DNA of 64,000 bases from LMUY01 sp964245075 (GCA_964245075.1 CAXTLC010000012.1:8205-72204), one strand, 5' to 3'. Shown: positions 50,980-59,372, counted from the first letter of the stretch. Numbers and translations are program-made. The notes: generated from the letters alone by a model not told the origin.

Positions 50980-51729
50980 TCACTTGCGCCAGGACGCGAT
51001 CCGGCGCTCGACCGGTTGCAGGCAACCCCATTCGATCGCCTGCACGACGACGATGAAGCTGACCGCGTAGGCGAGGATGCCGGCGATGTCGAACAGCTGG
51101 AACTCCACCTGGATCTGGAAACCCACGCCGTTGCTGCGCCCCAGCAGTTCCGCGACTAGCACGATCTTCCAGATCAGCGCCAGTCCGGACCGAGTGGCGG
51201 CGAACAGGTAGGGCGCCAACTGCGGCAGCACCACATGGCGCAGCATCGACCGCCGGGACACGCAGAAGCTGCGCGCCATCGTGGCCAATTGAGGGTCCAA
51301 CGCGCGGGCGCCTTCGCGCAGGGTCACGGCGGTGCTGGGCAGCTTGTTGAGCGCCACCGCCACGACGAGCTGCCATTCCCCGAGGCCGAACCAGATGAAG
51401 GTGAGCACGATCCCGACCAGCGCCGGCAAGTTCAGCAGCACCGTCACCGGCGCGTCCAGCCACCGGTCGAGCGCCGGAAGCCGGCCCATGGCCGCGCCGA
51501 GCGCCGAGCCCAGCAGCATGGCCACCGTGAACGCCGCCGCCACCCGGGCAAGCGTGATGGAAAGGTTGGCTTCCAGCCGGCCGGACTGCGCCTCCTGCCA
51601 CATCGCCGCCAGCACCTTTCCGGCCGTCGGCATCATCCGGCTGCCGGCGACGCGGGCGGCCGTCTCCCAGGCGGCCAGCAGGATCAGGACGGACAGCAGC
51701 CGCGTGCGCAGCGCGGACGGGCGGATCAG
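50980..51729 (-). CDS. ABC transporter permease (NitT/TauT type), probable CTG start
   Basis: A 249-residue inner-membrane permease. It has the EAA-type loop in ALDPQLATMARSFCVSRRSM and LRHVVLPQLAPYLFAATRSG. Six hydrophobic segments are expected. No ATG, GTG or TTG occurs in frame before the MMPTAGK codons. Starting there would remove the first membrane segment (LLSVLILLAAWETAARVAG). CTG at 51729 overlaps the substrate-binding gene's stop (CTGA) and gives the complete protein. No ATPase gene of this type lies nearby. Confidence 0.82.
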   Translation of the reverse strand: MIRPSALRTRLLSVLILLAAWETAARVAGSRMMPTAGKVLAAMWQEAQSGRLEANLSITLARVAAAFTVAMLLGSALGAAMGRLPALDRWLDAPVTVLLNLPALVGIVLTFIWFGLGEWQLVVAVALNKLPSTAVTLREGARALDPQLATMARSFCVSRRSMLRHVVLPQLAPYLFAATRSGLALIWKIVLVAELLGRSNGVGFQIQVEFQLFDIAGILAYAVSFIVVVQAIEWGCLQPVERRIASWRK

Positions 51730-52682
51730 CCAGGCCAGAAGGTGCCCGGCGGCAGGTCGGCCGCGGGACCGACCAGGTCCGGACCGCCGATGGCCCGCAG
51801 GATCTGGTACAGGCGCGCCGCGCCTTCCCGCTCCGCCTCGCCACGCTCGCGCGGCACGCCGCTCCGGTACCAATCCCGCAGCGCGGCCAGTTCGGCATCG
51901 TCGGCCGCGCCGGTCAGCGGGCGCAGGCGCACCCACTCGGCATCGTCCGCCAGCAGGATGTCGCGCGCGGCTTCCGCGGCCCGCGTGAAGGCGGCGACCG
52001 CAGGCGCGTTGCCCCGCGCCCAGCCTGCGGAGAACACGTAGCCCAGGAAGGGCACGCTGCCGCCTACGCCCAGGGCCGCCACCGCGTCCTCGATCGCAAG
52101 CACCCGGCGCTGGCCGGCGGCCTCCGCCTTGGCGGCGAACGGCCAGTAGGTGAGCACGGCATCCAGCCGGCCCGCCGCCATCTGCTGCGCCAGCAGCGGC
52201 GGCGGGCCGAAGCTCTTGGCGGCCTGCGCATCCAGGTCGGCGCCGAGCGTCTTCTGCGCGTAGGCGCGCAGGATCAGCCAGCTCTTGTCCAGCGGGCTGC
52301 CCGCGATGCCGAGACGGCGGCCCGGCAGATCCGCCGCCGTCCTGACTGGGGAGCCCGCGGGAGCCATCACCGCGCCGACCGCGCCGGAACTGGGCGCGAG
52401 CGTCAGGTCTGCCCCGTCCATGCGCTGCCGGGCCACCCACAGCCAGTCCTGCACGATCACGTCCACACGGCCGGCTTGCAGCGCCACCTGCGCCGCCGGG
52501 CCGGCTGCGAACTCGACCGGCTCCACCGCGCCGGGCGGCAGCAGGGAGCGGGTGCGCATGACGTCCAGTTCCCACCCGACGCTGCCGAAGCGCAGCGTGC
52601 CCACCCGGATGGGCGCGGCTGCGGCCCGCGCCACGAGCGGCGCCGCCAGCAGCGCGATCGCCGCACGCCGGGGCAGCTTCAC
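51726..52682 (-). CDS. ABC transporter substrate-binding protein (NitT/TauT type)
   Basis: A 318-residue exported protein with an Ala-rich signal (RRAAIALLAAPLVARAAAAP). It has LQAGRVDVIVQDWLWVARQR and SPVRTAADLPGRRLGIAGSP, as in nitrate, sulfonate or thiamine-pyrimidine binding proteins. The ligand is unknown. GTG start overlaps the DUF3280 stop. It pairs with the downstream permease, but no ATPase gene follows. Its place next to the PQQ/xox genes may mean it serves the same metabolism. Confidence 0.82.
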   Translation of the reverse strand: MKLPRRAAIALLAAPLVARAAAAPIRVGTLRFGSVGWELDVMRTRSLLPPGAVEPVEFAAGPAAQVALQAGRVDVIVQDWLWVARQRMDGADLTLAPSSGAVGAVMAPAGSPVRTAADLPGRRLGIAGSPLDKSWLILRAYAQKTLGADLDAQAAKSFGPPPLLAQQMAAGRLDAVLTYWPFAAKAEAAGQRRVLAIEDAVAALGVGGSVPFLGYVFSAGWARGNAPAVAAFTRAAEAARDILLADDAEWVRLRPLTGAADDAELAALRDWYRSGVPRERGEAEREGAARLYQILRAIGGPDLVGPAADLPPGTFWPG

Positions 52683-53179
52683 GGCGCGTCGTTCCGGTAT
52701 AAGCGTTCCTCGATCAGGTAGCGCAGGCCGCGCTGCCAGGACTCGTCGGTGTTGCCGCGGATGTCCACGCTGCCGGCCTTCAGCTTGCGCCCGGTCGCGG
52801 CGTCCTCGATCACCAGGTTCACGTTCAGGATCAGGTTGCTCACCTTCTGCACCCAGCCATACGCCGCGACCTCCGCGCCGGCCTGCCGCGCCGCGTCCAG
52901 CTCGCAGCCGTTGCAGCCGCGGATGGACGGGCCGCGGGCGATGGCCTGGCGCTGCGCCGTGTCGTCCACGGGGGTCAACCGGCCGTCCGCCGCCAGCAGG
53001 TCGCGCAATTGCCGGTCCAGGCCGTACAGGCGCGTGATTTCGGCCGGCGTGGACGGGGCGGGGGACGTGTTCACCAGTTCGAAATCGAAGATCGCGACCG
53101 TGGGCGGCCCGGCGTGCGCGGCCGGGGCGGCTGCGAGCGGCCCGGCGCTGGCAAGCAGCAGTGCTGCAAATCGTCGCAC
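52679..53179 (-). CDS. Exported DUF3280-type protein
   Basis: A 166-residue protein with a signal peptide (RRFAALLLASAGPLAAAPAA). The mature part has TVAIFDFELVNTSPAPSTPA and IRGCNGCELDAARQAGAEVA, where two Cys lie three apart, and YGWVQKVSNLILNVNLVIED. These match the DUF2380/DUF3280 group of exported proteins found with PQQ-alcohol-dehydrogenase genes. Function unknown. GTG start has GGAGG 6 bases upstream. First gene of the minus-strand ABC set, divergent from the set at 53291. Confidence 0.8.
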   Translation of the reverse strand: MRRFAALLLASAGPLAAAPAAHAGPPTVAIFDFELVNTSPAPSTPAEITRLYGLDRQLRDLLAADGRLTPVDDTAQRQAIARGPSIRGCNGCELDAARQAGAEVAAYGWVQKVSNLILNVNLVIEDAATGRKLKAGSVDIRGNTDESWQRGLRYLIEERLYRNDAP

Positions 53180-53290
53180 GTCGTCCTCCCCCGTTTCCTT
53201 TGCTGACAAGCATACAGGACGGGGGCATGATCGGGAGGTACGATCAGAATGGTTGAGTGAAAAACCATCGCAGCCCGAGGGAGGGGTGAA

Positions 53291-54508
53291 CTGAGCAGGC
53301 GTCCACGACGATGGCTTCCGTTCGCCGCCGCGTTGTGCCCCGCGTTGTGCCTGGCCACGGCTGCGGCGCCGGGCCGCGCGCAAACGCCGGTGGCCGTAAG
53401 CCTTGCCTATGTCGGGCTGTCCGTGCGCCATCCGCTGCCTTCCAGCTTCCTGGATCAGCCGCCAGCCGACGAGGGGGTGCAGGGCGCCCGCTCCGGGCTG
53501 GCCGACAACGAGACGACGGGCAAGTTCCTTCACCAGACCTGGCACATGGACGAGGTGGTCGCCAGGGACGAGGAAGGCGTGCTGGACGCGTTCGGCAAGT
53601 TGCTGGCGGGCGGGACGCGGTTCTTCGTGGTGGACGCTCCAGCCGCTTTGCTGCTCCGCATGGCGGATCTGCCGGAGGCCCACGACGCCCTGCTGCTGGA
53701 CGCGACGGCGGCCGATGACCGGCTGCGCGGCGCCGATTGCCGCCGCCGCGTGCTGCACCTGCTTCCCAGCAACGCCATGCTGGCCGACGCGCTGATGCAG
53801 TACCTCGCGGTCAAGCGCTGGACGCAGGTCATGCTGGTGACCGGGGCGGACCCGGCGGACCGCGACTACGCGGACGCGCTCCGCCGCTCGGCGAAGAAAT
53901 TCCAGATCCGGATCGCGGCCGACCAGCCCTGGACGTTCAACCCAGGCGCCCGCCGCACCGACACCGGGCATTACGGCATCGCCGCCGAGGTGGCGCGGTT
54001 CACCCAAGGCGTGTCCTACGACATGCTGGTGGTGGCCGACGCGGGGGACAGTTTCGGCGACGAGCTGTCCTACCGCGCCACCGCGCCGCGGCCCGTCGCG
54101 GGCACGCAGGGGCTGGTTCCGGCGGCATGGGCGCGGCCGTTCGAGGAATGGGGCGGCACGCAGTTGCAGGACCGGTTCAAGCGGCGCACGGGCCGCTGGA
54201 TGACCCCCGCCGACTACGGCGCCTGGATGGCCGTCCGCGCGCTGGGCGAGGCAGTCACCCGCGGCGGCGGCACGGACCCGGCCCGCGTCACCGCCTTCAT
54301 GACCGGCCCGGATTTCCAGCTCGCAGCGTTCAAGGGATCGCGGCTGACCTTCCGGCCATGGGACGGCCAGTTGCGGCAACCCGTGCTGCTGGCCGACGAC
54401 CGGGCGCTGGTCTCGGTTTCCCCGCAGCCCGGCTACCTGCACGAGGTCTCGGAACTCGACACGCTCGGCATCGACCGGCCGGAGACGCAATGCCACATGC
54501 CCCCCTGA
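53291..54508 (+). CDS. PQQ-alcohol-dehydrogenase-associated ABC substrate-binding protein, probable CTG start
   Basis: A 405-residue protein of the branched-chain type periplasmic-binding fold in PQQ-ADH gene clusters. It has PVAVSLAYVGLSVRHPLPSS, NETTGKFLHQTWHMDEVVAR and LTFRPWDGQLRQPVLLADDR. The nearest usual start (TTG 53333) cuts off the basic N-region of the signal peptide. CTG 53291 has AGGGAGGGG about 5 bases upstream and gives SRRPRRWLPFAAALCPALCL, a normal signal peptide. It is the first of five coupled plus-strand genes and resembles LutA of Methylorubrum. Confidence 0.83.
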   Translation: MSRRPRRWLPFAAALCPALCLATAAAPGRAQTPVAVSLAYVGLSVRHPLPSSFLDQPPADEGVQGARSGLADNETTGKFLHQTWHMDEVVARDEEGVLDAFGKLLAGGTRFFVVDAPAALLLRMADLPEAHDALLLDATAADDRLRGADCRRRVLHLLPSNAMLADALMQYLAVKRWTQVMLVTGADPADRDYADALRRSAKKFQIRIAADQPWTFNPGARRTDTGHYGIAAEVARFTQGVSYDMLVVADAGDSFGDELSYRATAPRPVAGTQGLVPAAWARPFEEWGGTQLQDRFKRRTGRWMTPADYGAWMAVRALGEAVTRGGGTDPARVTAFMTGPDFQLAAFKGSRLTFRPWDGQLRQPVLLADDRALVSVSPQPGYLHEVSELDTLGIDRPETQCHMPP

Positions 54509-55449
54509 TCGCGCTCGTGCTGCTGCTGTGCGGCCCGGCGATGGCCGAACGCGTGCTGGTGTCCAACGAGAAGGACAACACGATCACCGTGCTGGACGGG
54601 GACACGCTCAAGCTGGTCAAGACGGTGCCGGTGGGCGACCGGCCGCGCGGCATCGCGCTGTCCAAGGACGGCAGGAGCCTGTATGTCTGCACCAGCGATT
54701 CCGACCACATCGAGGTGGTGGACATCGCGAGCCTGACCGTCACCCGCACCCTGCCCAGCGGCGCCGACCCGGAGCTGTTCACCCTGAGCCCGGACGGCGC
54801 GAAGCTCTACATCTCCAACGAGAACGACAACACCGTGTCGGTCCTCGACATCGCCGCGGGCCGGATCGAGAGCGAGATCGCGGTGGGGGTGGAACCGGAG
54901 GGCATGGGCATCAGCCCCGACGGCAAGATCCTGGTCAACACGTCCGAAACGACCAGCATGGCGCATTTCATCGACACGGCGACGCACGAGGTGGTGGCCA
55001 ACGTGCTGGTGGACAGCCGCCCCCGGGTGGCGCGCTTCACCGCGGACGGGTCGCAGGTCTGGGTCTCGGCCGAGGTGGGCGGCACGGTCAGCGTGATCGA
55101 CGCGGAAACGCGCGAGGTGGCGCACAAGATCCGCTTCGCCGTCCCCGGCATCCCGCAGGAAGGCGTGCAGCCGGTCGGCATCGTGTTCTCGCCGGATGCG
55201 GCGACGGCCTTCGTGGCGCTTGGCCCGGCCAACCGCGTCGCCGTCGTGGACACCAGGACGTTCGCGGTGACCAAGTACCTCCTGGTCGGCCAGCGCGTGT
55301 GGAACCTGGCTTTCTCGCTGGACGGCAAGCGGCTGTTCACCACCAACGGCGTCAGCAACGACATCACCGTCATCGACGTGGCGGCCTTGCGGCCGGTGAG
55401 GTCGGTGCCGGTCGGTCAACTGCCCTGGGGCGTGGTGGTCGCACCCTGA
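54490..55449 (+). CDS. YVTN beta-propeller protein (PQQ-dependent catabolism-associated)
   Basis: A 319-residue exported protein with a signal peptide (PHAPLIALVLLLCGPAMA). About seven beta-propeller blades follow, each with a motif like NTITVLDGDTLKLVKTVPVG and RGIALSKDGRSLYVC. Members of this group sit in Ped and lut-like clusters. Their exact role is unknown, though a periplasmic chaperone or binding role has been suggested. ATG lies inside the end of the preceding gene. The stop overlaps the ATPase start (TGATG). Confidence 0.87.
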   Translation: MPHAPLIALVLLLCGPAMAERVLVSNEKDNTITVLDGDTLKLVKTVPVGDRPRGIALSKDGRSLYVCTSDSDHIEVVDIASLTVTRTLPSGADPELFTLSPDGAKLYISNENDNTVSVLDIAAGRIESEIAVGVEPEGMGISPDGKILVNTSETTSMAHFIDTATHEVVANVLVDSRPRVARFTADGSQVWVSAEVGGTVSVIDAETREVAHKIRFAVPGIPQEGVQPVGIVFSPDAATAFVALGPANRVAVVDTRTFAVTKYLLVGQRVWNLAFSLDGKRLFTTNGVSNDITVIDVAALRPVRSVPVGQLPWGVVVAP

Positions 55450-56189
55450 TGCTGGCCCGGCCGGACGCCGACGCGGCGCTGTTCGTCGCGGGACTGAGCC
55501 ACAGCTTCGGCCAGCGCCAGGCGCTGGACGGGGTGGGCTTCGCCTTGGCGCCGGGAGATTTCACCGTGCTGCTCGGCCCCAACGGCGCCGGCAAGACGAC
55601 GCTGTTCGCGCTGATCACCCGCTTGTTCCACGCCAAGGCAGGGCGCATCACCGTGTTCGGCCGCGACATGCAGCGCGAGCCGACGCAGGCGCTGGCCCGC
55701 ATGGGCGTGGTGTTCCAGCAACCCACGCTCGACCTGGACCTGACGGTCGAGCAGAACCTCGCCTACCACGCCGCCCTGCACGGCCTGTCCCGCCGTGGCG
55801 TGGCGCCGCGGATCACCGAGGAACTTGACCGCGTCGAGTTGGGGGGGCGCCGGCGGGACCGGGTGCGCCAGCTTTCCGGCGGGCAGCGCCGCCGGGTGGA
55901 GCTGGCGCGTGCGCTGATCCATGACCCGGCGCTGCTGCTGCTGGACGAGCCGACGGTCGGGCTCGACACGCCCAGCCGCACGTTCCTGCTCCGCCACGTC
56001 CGCCGCCTGTGCGACGAGCGCGGGCTGGCGGTGCTGTGGGCGACCCACCTGATCGACGAGGCGGCGGGCGCACGGGTGATCGTCCTGCACCGCGGGACGG
56101 TGCGCGCGGACGGCCCGGCCTCGGCCGTGGTGGCGCAGGCTGACGCGGAGGACCTGCCCGGCGCCTTCGCCCGGATGACCGCCGGATGA
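55449..56189 (+). CDS. ABC transporter ATP-binding protein
   Basis: A 246-residue ATPase. It has Walker A LLGPNGAGKTTLFALITRLF, the Q-loop in GVVFQQPTLDLDLTVEQNLA, the signature QLSGGQRRRVELARALIHDP, and Walker B LLLLDEPTVGLDTPS with the H-loop AVLWATHLIDEA. It is of the kind used with ABC-2 permeases and with PQQ-ADH systems. Coupled to the beta-propeller and permease genes by overlaps. Corresponds in order to LutE of the Methylorubrum lanthanide-uptake cluster (inference). Confidence 0.92.
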   Translation: MLARPDADAALFVAGLSHSFGQRQALDGVGFALAPGDFTVLLGPNGAGKTTLFALITRLFHAKAGRITVFGRDMQREPTQALARMGVVFQQPTLDLDLTVEQNLAYHAALHGLSRRGVAPRITEELDRVELGGRRRDRVRQLSGGQRRRVELARALIHDPALLLLDEPTVGLDTPSRTFLLRHVRRLCDERGLAVLWATHLIDEAAGARVIVLHRGTVRADGPASAVVAQADAEDLPGAFARMTAG

Positions 56190-56992
56190 CGCCGGTGCAG
56201 TATGGCCGGTGCATGGGCGGCGTGGTGCAGCGGGAGGCGCTGCGCTGGGTCAGCCAGCGCGGCCGCTTCGTGTCCGCCCTGGTGCGGCCACTGGTTTGGC
56301 TCGCCATCTTCGCGGCCGGGTTCCGCTTCGTGCTGGGCGTGTCGATCATCGAGCCGTACGACACCTACGTGCCCTACCAAGTGTTCATCGCACCCGGCCT
56401 GGTCGCGATGATCCAGTTATTCAACGGCATGCAAAGCTCGCTCTCGATGGTGTACGACCGCGAGATGGGCTCCATGCGGACCTTGATGGTCAGCCCCTTC
56501 CCGCGCTGGTTCCTGCTGCTGTGCAAGCTGCTGGCTGGCGTCGCGGTCGGTGTCGTCCAGGCCTACATCTTCCTCGCCATCGCCTGGTTCTGGGAGATCG
56601 AGCCGCCGCCGGCCGGCTACGTGTTCGTGCTGCCGGCGCTGGTGATGTCGGGCCTGATGCTCGGTGCGCTCGGGCTCGTGCTGTCCAGCTTCATCCGGCA
56701 GTTGGAGAACTTCGCGGGAGTGATGAATTTCGTGATCTTCCCGATGTTCTTCGCCTCCTCCGCGTTGTACCCGCTCTGGCGGGTGAAGGAGTCGAGCCTC
56801 ACGCTGTTCTGGATCTGCTCCGTCAACCCGTTCTCGCACGCGACGGAGCTGATCCGCTTCGCGCTGTACGGCCAGTTCAACCCCGTCTCCGCCGCGGTGG
56901 TGGCTGCGTTCACGCTGCTGTTCATGGCGCTCGCGGTGGCCGGCTACGACCCGGGCCGCGGGTTGCTGGCCCGCCGGGCTGGCGCGGAGTGA
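56186..56992 (+). CDS. ABC-2 family transporter permease
   Basis: A 268-residue inner-membrane protein with about six hydrophobic segments. It has VWLAIFAAGFRFVLGVSII, RTLMVSPFPRWFLLLCKLLA, FFASSALYPLWRVKESSLTL and NPFSHATELIRFALYGQFNP, the ABC-2 pattern. The ABC-2 fold is usually an exporter type, yet a substrate-binding gene is in the operon. ATG overlaps the ATPase stop, and the stop overlaps the next GTG. Confidence 0.9.
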   Translation: MTPVQYGRCMGGVVQREALRWVSQRGRFVSALVRPLVWLAIFAAGFRFVLGVSIIEPYDTYVPYQVFIAPGLVAMIQLFNGMQSSLSMVYDREMGSMRTLMVSPFPRWFLLLCKLLAGVAVGVVQAYIFLAIAWFWEIEPPPAGYVFVLPALVMSGLMLGALGLVLSSFIRQLENFAGVMNFVIFPMFFASSALYPLWRVKESSLTLFWICSVNPFSHATELIRFALYGQFNPVSAAVVAAFTLLFMALAVAGYDPGRGLLARRAGAE

Positions 56993-57564
56993 AAAAGGCG
57001 CTCTGCCTGCTGCTGCTTCTGGCTGGCCCGGTGCGCGCCGCGCCGCCCGTTTCCGATCCGGACTGGCCGTGCGTGCAGCGTTTCGTCCCCACCCTGTCGG
57101 CAGAGTCCTACTGGAACGGTCCGCCGCCCGCGGGCGACTGGCGGGCCGACCCTCGAATCGCCGCGGTGGTGGCGGCGGCGGCGCCGCGGACAGTTCCGCA
57201 GGAGGAGGCGTCGGGCAAAGTGCGCGCGTTCGCAGCGGAGCTGACCGGATCAGACCGGGCCGCCAGGATGGCGACGCTGTTCGCCGGGCTGGTGGACGAA
57301 ACCAACGGGCAGCGCGACCAGGTGATCGGCCGCCTGCGGGCGCTGACCCGGCGGCAGCGCGAGATCACCCGCATCGTCGAAAGCATCTCAACGCCCGGTC
57401 CGGACGCCGACCCCGCCGTGCGTGACGAGGCGGCGCAGCGGCGCGCCTTCCTGGTGCGGGAGTTCGAGGAAACCGAGCGCACCATCCGGTATGCCTGCGA
57501 GGTGCCGGTGCAGCTGGAGGCGCGGCTGGGCGCGTTCGGGCGGATGCTGGACAGCGCGCCGTAG
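56989..57564 (+). CDS. Exported protein of the PQQ/ABC cluster, unknown
   Basis: A 191-residue protein with a clear signal peptide (KKALCLLLLLAGPVRAAPP). Two Cys are in the mature part (PDWPCVQRFVPTL and IRYACEVPVQLEARLG). A long helical region is in between (RDQVIGRLRALTRRQREITR). It fits a small periplasmic accessory protein. No domain name is recognised; similar proteins close Ped/lut-like operons. GTG overlaps the permease stop. The stop is separated by one base from the stop of the convergent gene. Confidence 0.8.
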   Translation: MKKALCLLLLLAGPVRAAPPVSDPDWPCVQRFVPTLSAESYWNGPPPAGDWRADPRIAAVVAAAAPRTVPQEEASGKVRAFAAELTGSDRAARMATLFAGLVDETNGQRDQVIGRLRALTRRQREITRIVESISTPGPDADPAVRDEAAQRRAFLVREFEETERTIRYACEVPVQLEARLGAFGRMLDSAP

Positions 57565-57565
57565 G

Positions 57566-58111
57566 CTACGGCATCGGCAGCGGTTCTGCTTCCGCGAGCG
57601 GCAAGCCTGCTGCTTCCCAAGCGTCCGGCCCGTCTGGATACCAGTAAACATGCGTCCAGCCATGCTGGATGGCCCGCTTGGCGGCATTCCAGCTCATCCA
57701 GCAATCTGCGCGGCAATACAGGACGACCGCTTGCGCCCGGTTGCCGGTGGAGGCATTGAGCAACGAGCGCTCAAACCACTTATCCACTCTCACGGGTATG
57801 TCGCCGCGTCCGACATCTGGAAGCCAGAGGCTGCCAGGAAGGTTGCGGTGCGCCATCGGAATCCAGGGCGTGCTCGGCTTCATGCCGTCTGGGCGGCGTT
57901 GCGCCGGCAGCACGTCCACCAGGATGACGCGCTGTGCGGCCAGGAGCGCCCGAAGCGCTTCCGTGTGAACTACCGTTCCGCCAGGCACCGCGTCGGGCAC
58001 GGGCGCATTGTAATCGTCCAGCCGGTATCCATCGGGCGGCGCGACGGTTTCGTCGGCCCCTGCCGGGACGGCGGCGGACAGCAGCAACAGCAAGGCCGCC
58101 CGGCGCGTCAT
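57566..58111 (-). CDS. PQQ-dependent catabolism-associated CXXCW protein (rhodanese-like)
   Basis: A 181-residue exported protein with signal RRAALLLLLSAAVPAGADE. It has the family mark CRADCWMSWNAAKRA (CxxCW) in the place of a rhodanese active loop, and HVYWYPDGPDAWEAAGLPL at the C-terminus. Proteins of this group accompany PQQ alcohol dehydrogenases and may protect or shuttle sulfur or handle redox. ATG overlaps the xoxJ stop (ATGA). Last gene of the xox operon. Confidence 0.88.
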   Translation of the reverse strand: MTRRAALLLLLSAAVPAGADETVAPPDGYRLDDYNAPVPDAVPGGTVVHTEALRALLAAQRVILVDVLPAQRRPDGMKPSTPWIPMAHRNLPGSLWLPDVGRGDIPVRVDKWFERSLLNASTGNRAQAVVLYCRADCWMSWNAAKRAIQHGWTHVYWYPDGPDAWEAAGLPLAEAEPLPMP

Positions 58112-58935
58112 TCAGCCGGCGGGATCGGCCGGTTCTGGCTGTCAAGCTGCGGCACGCCCGACTCGGCCAGGACGGCAGCGATCTCATCCTTGTGGCGGCC
58201 GATCGCGGCGTTGATGCGGCGGCGCCATTCCGGCTCGTTCGCCCGCACGCCCATCGCGATCTCGAAATCCAGCCGCGGCGAGTCCGGTTCGGCTTGCAGG
58301 AACGCGGCGTGCAGCGGCAGCTTGTCGTGCGTGACGGCGTAGCCGGCGATCGGCCCCCAAACGAGCGCCACGTCGATATTGCCGTCCACCAGGTCCTGCA
58401 ACATTCCACAAGCGGGATTGTCGAACCTGGTATCCACCGCGAGCGAGTAGGAGCGGGTCCTGCCGAGCAACCCGTGCTTCAGCAGCAGGTCGGTCGGCGG
58501 TGTCGCCGCGACGATGCCGAACCGCTTGCCGGCCAGCGCCGGGTCGGTGATGGATTGCGCGGCGATGCTGTCGGCCGCCCGGGTCACGATCATGTAGCCG
58601 GTGTGGTAGTACGGGTCCGTCGTGTTCATGATCGGATCACCGGACACGGTGCCCATGACTAAGTCGCATTGACGCGCCCGCAGCGTGTTGCGGACGAAGC
58701 CGACGACTTGCGGGAACCAGATGTAGGTCAGCGGCAGCCGGACGTCGCCCGCGATCACGGCCGCGATCCTGTTCTCGAAGCCTTCGCCCGCCTGGTTGGA
58801 GAATGGCAGGTCATGCGGGTCGGCACACACCTTCAGCTCGGTCGTGGCTGACAGCAGCTCCGCCCGCTGCGCCTGGGCGGTTGCCGCCAGCAGGCACGCG
58901 CCGAACGCGAGGAATGCGGCCCGCCCCCGCTTCAT
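58108..58935 (-). CDS. xoxJ: XoxJ/MxaJ-like substrate-binding protein
   Basis: A 275-residue exported protein of the extracellular solute-binding fold (quinoprotein-dehydrogenase-associated). Signal RGRAAFLAFGACLLAATAQA; mature start ELKVCADPHDLPFSNQAGEG, then YIWFPQVVGFVRNTLRARQC and DVALVWGPIAGYAVTHDKLP. XoxJ is required for or assists XoxF activation or PQQ insertion in methylotrophs. It is coupled to xoxG by ATGA and to the CXXCW gene. Complete. Confidence 0.9.
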   Translation of the reverse strand: MKRGRAAFLAFGACLLAATAQAQRAELLSATTELKVCADPHDLPFSNQAGEGFENRIAAVIAGDVRLPLTYIWFPQVVGFVRNTLRARQCDLVMGTVSGDPIMNTTDPYYHTGYMIVTRAADSIAAQSITDPALAGKRFGIVAATPPTDLLLKHGLLGRTRSYSLAVDTRFDNPACGMLQDLVDGNIDVALVWGPIAGYAVTHDKLPLHAAFLQAEPDSPRLDFEIAMGVRANEPEWRRRINAAIGRHKDEIAAVLAESGVPQLDSQNRPIPPAE

Positions 58936-59372
58936 CCGTCGTCGCCGACCCGCTTCGGCCTGCCGCGGGGCAGCTTGTCGTCCGAGCGCGCCTTTAGGTA
59001 GCCGTAGATGTCGTCCATGTAATTGACCACGTCTTCGGTCGTGCCGAAGGCGGGCATGACGTTGTTGCTCGCCATGGTGACGTTCTTGCGCCCGTTGATC
59101 ACCGTGTTCTCGAATTGCTCGTAGCTCAGATGCTTGAGCGATTCCGTCAGGCTCGGCGCGTAGGAACTGCCTGCGCCGTCCGGGCCGTGGCAGCGCATGC
59201 AGGACTCGCCGTAGCGGCGGTAGCCATTGAACGTCGGCTGGTCCACCAAGCCATTCTGCACCAGGTAAACCGGGTCGTTCTGCGCCCGCACGGCCTTGGG
59301 AAGGAGGAAGCCAACCGTCGCCGTGGCAGCGCAAATGGAAATCGTCGCGGTCAGGGCAAGCCTGCTTCGCAT
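58932..59372 (-). CDS. xoxG: XoxG-like c-type cytochrome (electron acceptor of XoxF)
   Basis: A 146-residue cytochrome c with a signal peptide and haem motif CMRCH at 58-62 in RRYGESCMRCHGPDGAGSSY. The axial Met is in NNVMPAFGTTEDVVNYMDDI. XoxG takes electrons from XoxF; the family is tuned for lanthanide dehydrogenases. ATG 59372 has AGGAG 7 bases upstream. It follows xoxF by 73 bp. Confidence 0.9.
   Translation of the reverse strand: MRSRLALTATISICAATATVGFLLPKAVRAQNDPVYLVQNGLVDQPTFNGYRRYGESCMRCHGPDGAGSSYAPSLTESLKHLSYEQFENTVINGRKNVTMASNNVMPAFGTTEDVVNYMDDIYGYLKARSDDKLPRGRPKRVGDDG

Noticed and set aside
53311..53718. ATG 53311 as start of the PQQ-associated binding protein
   Set aside because: It is in a different frame from the conserved protein and gives only a shadow translation.
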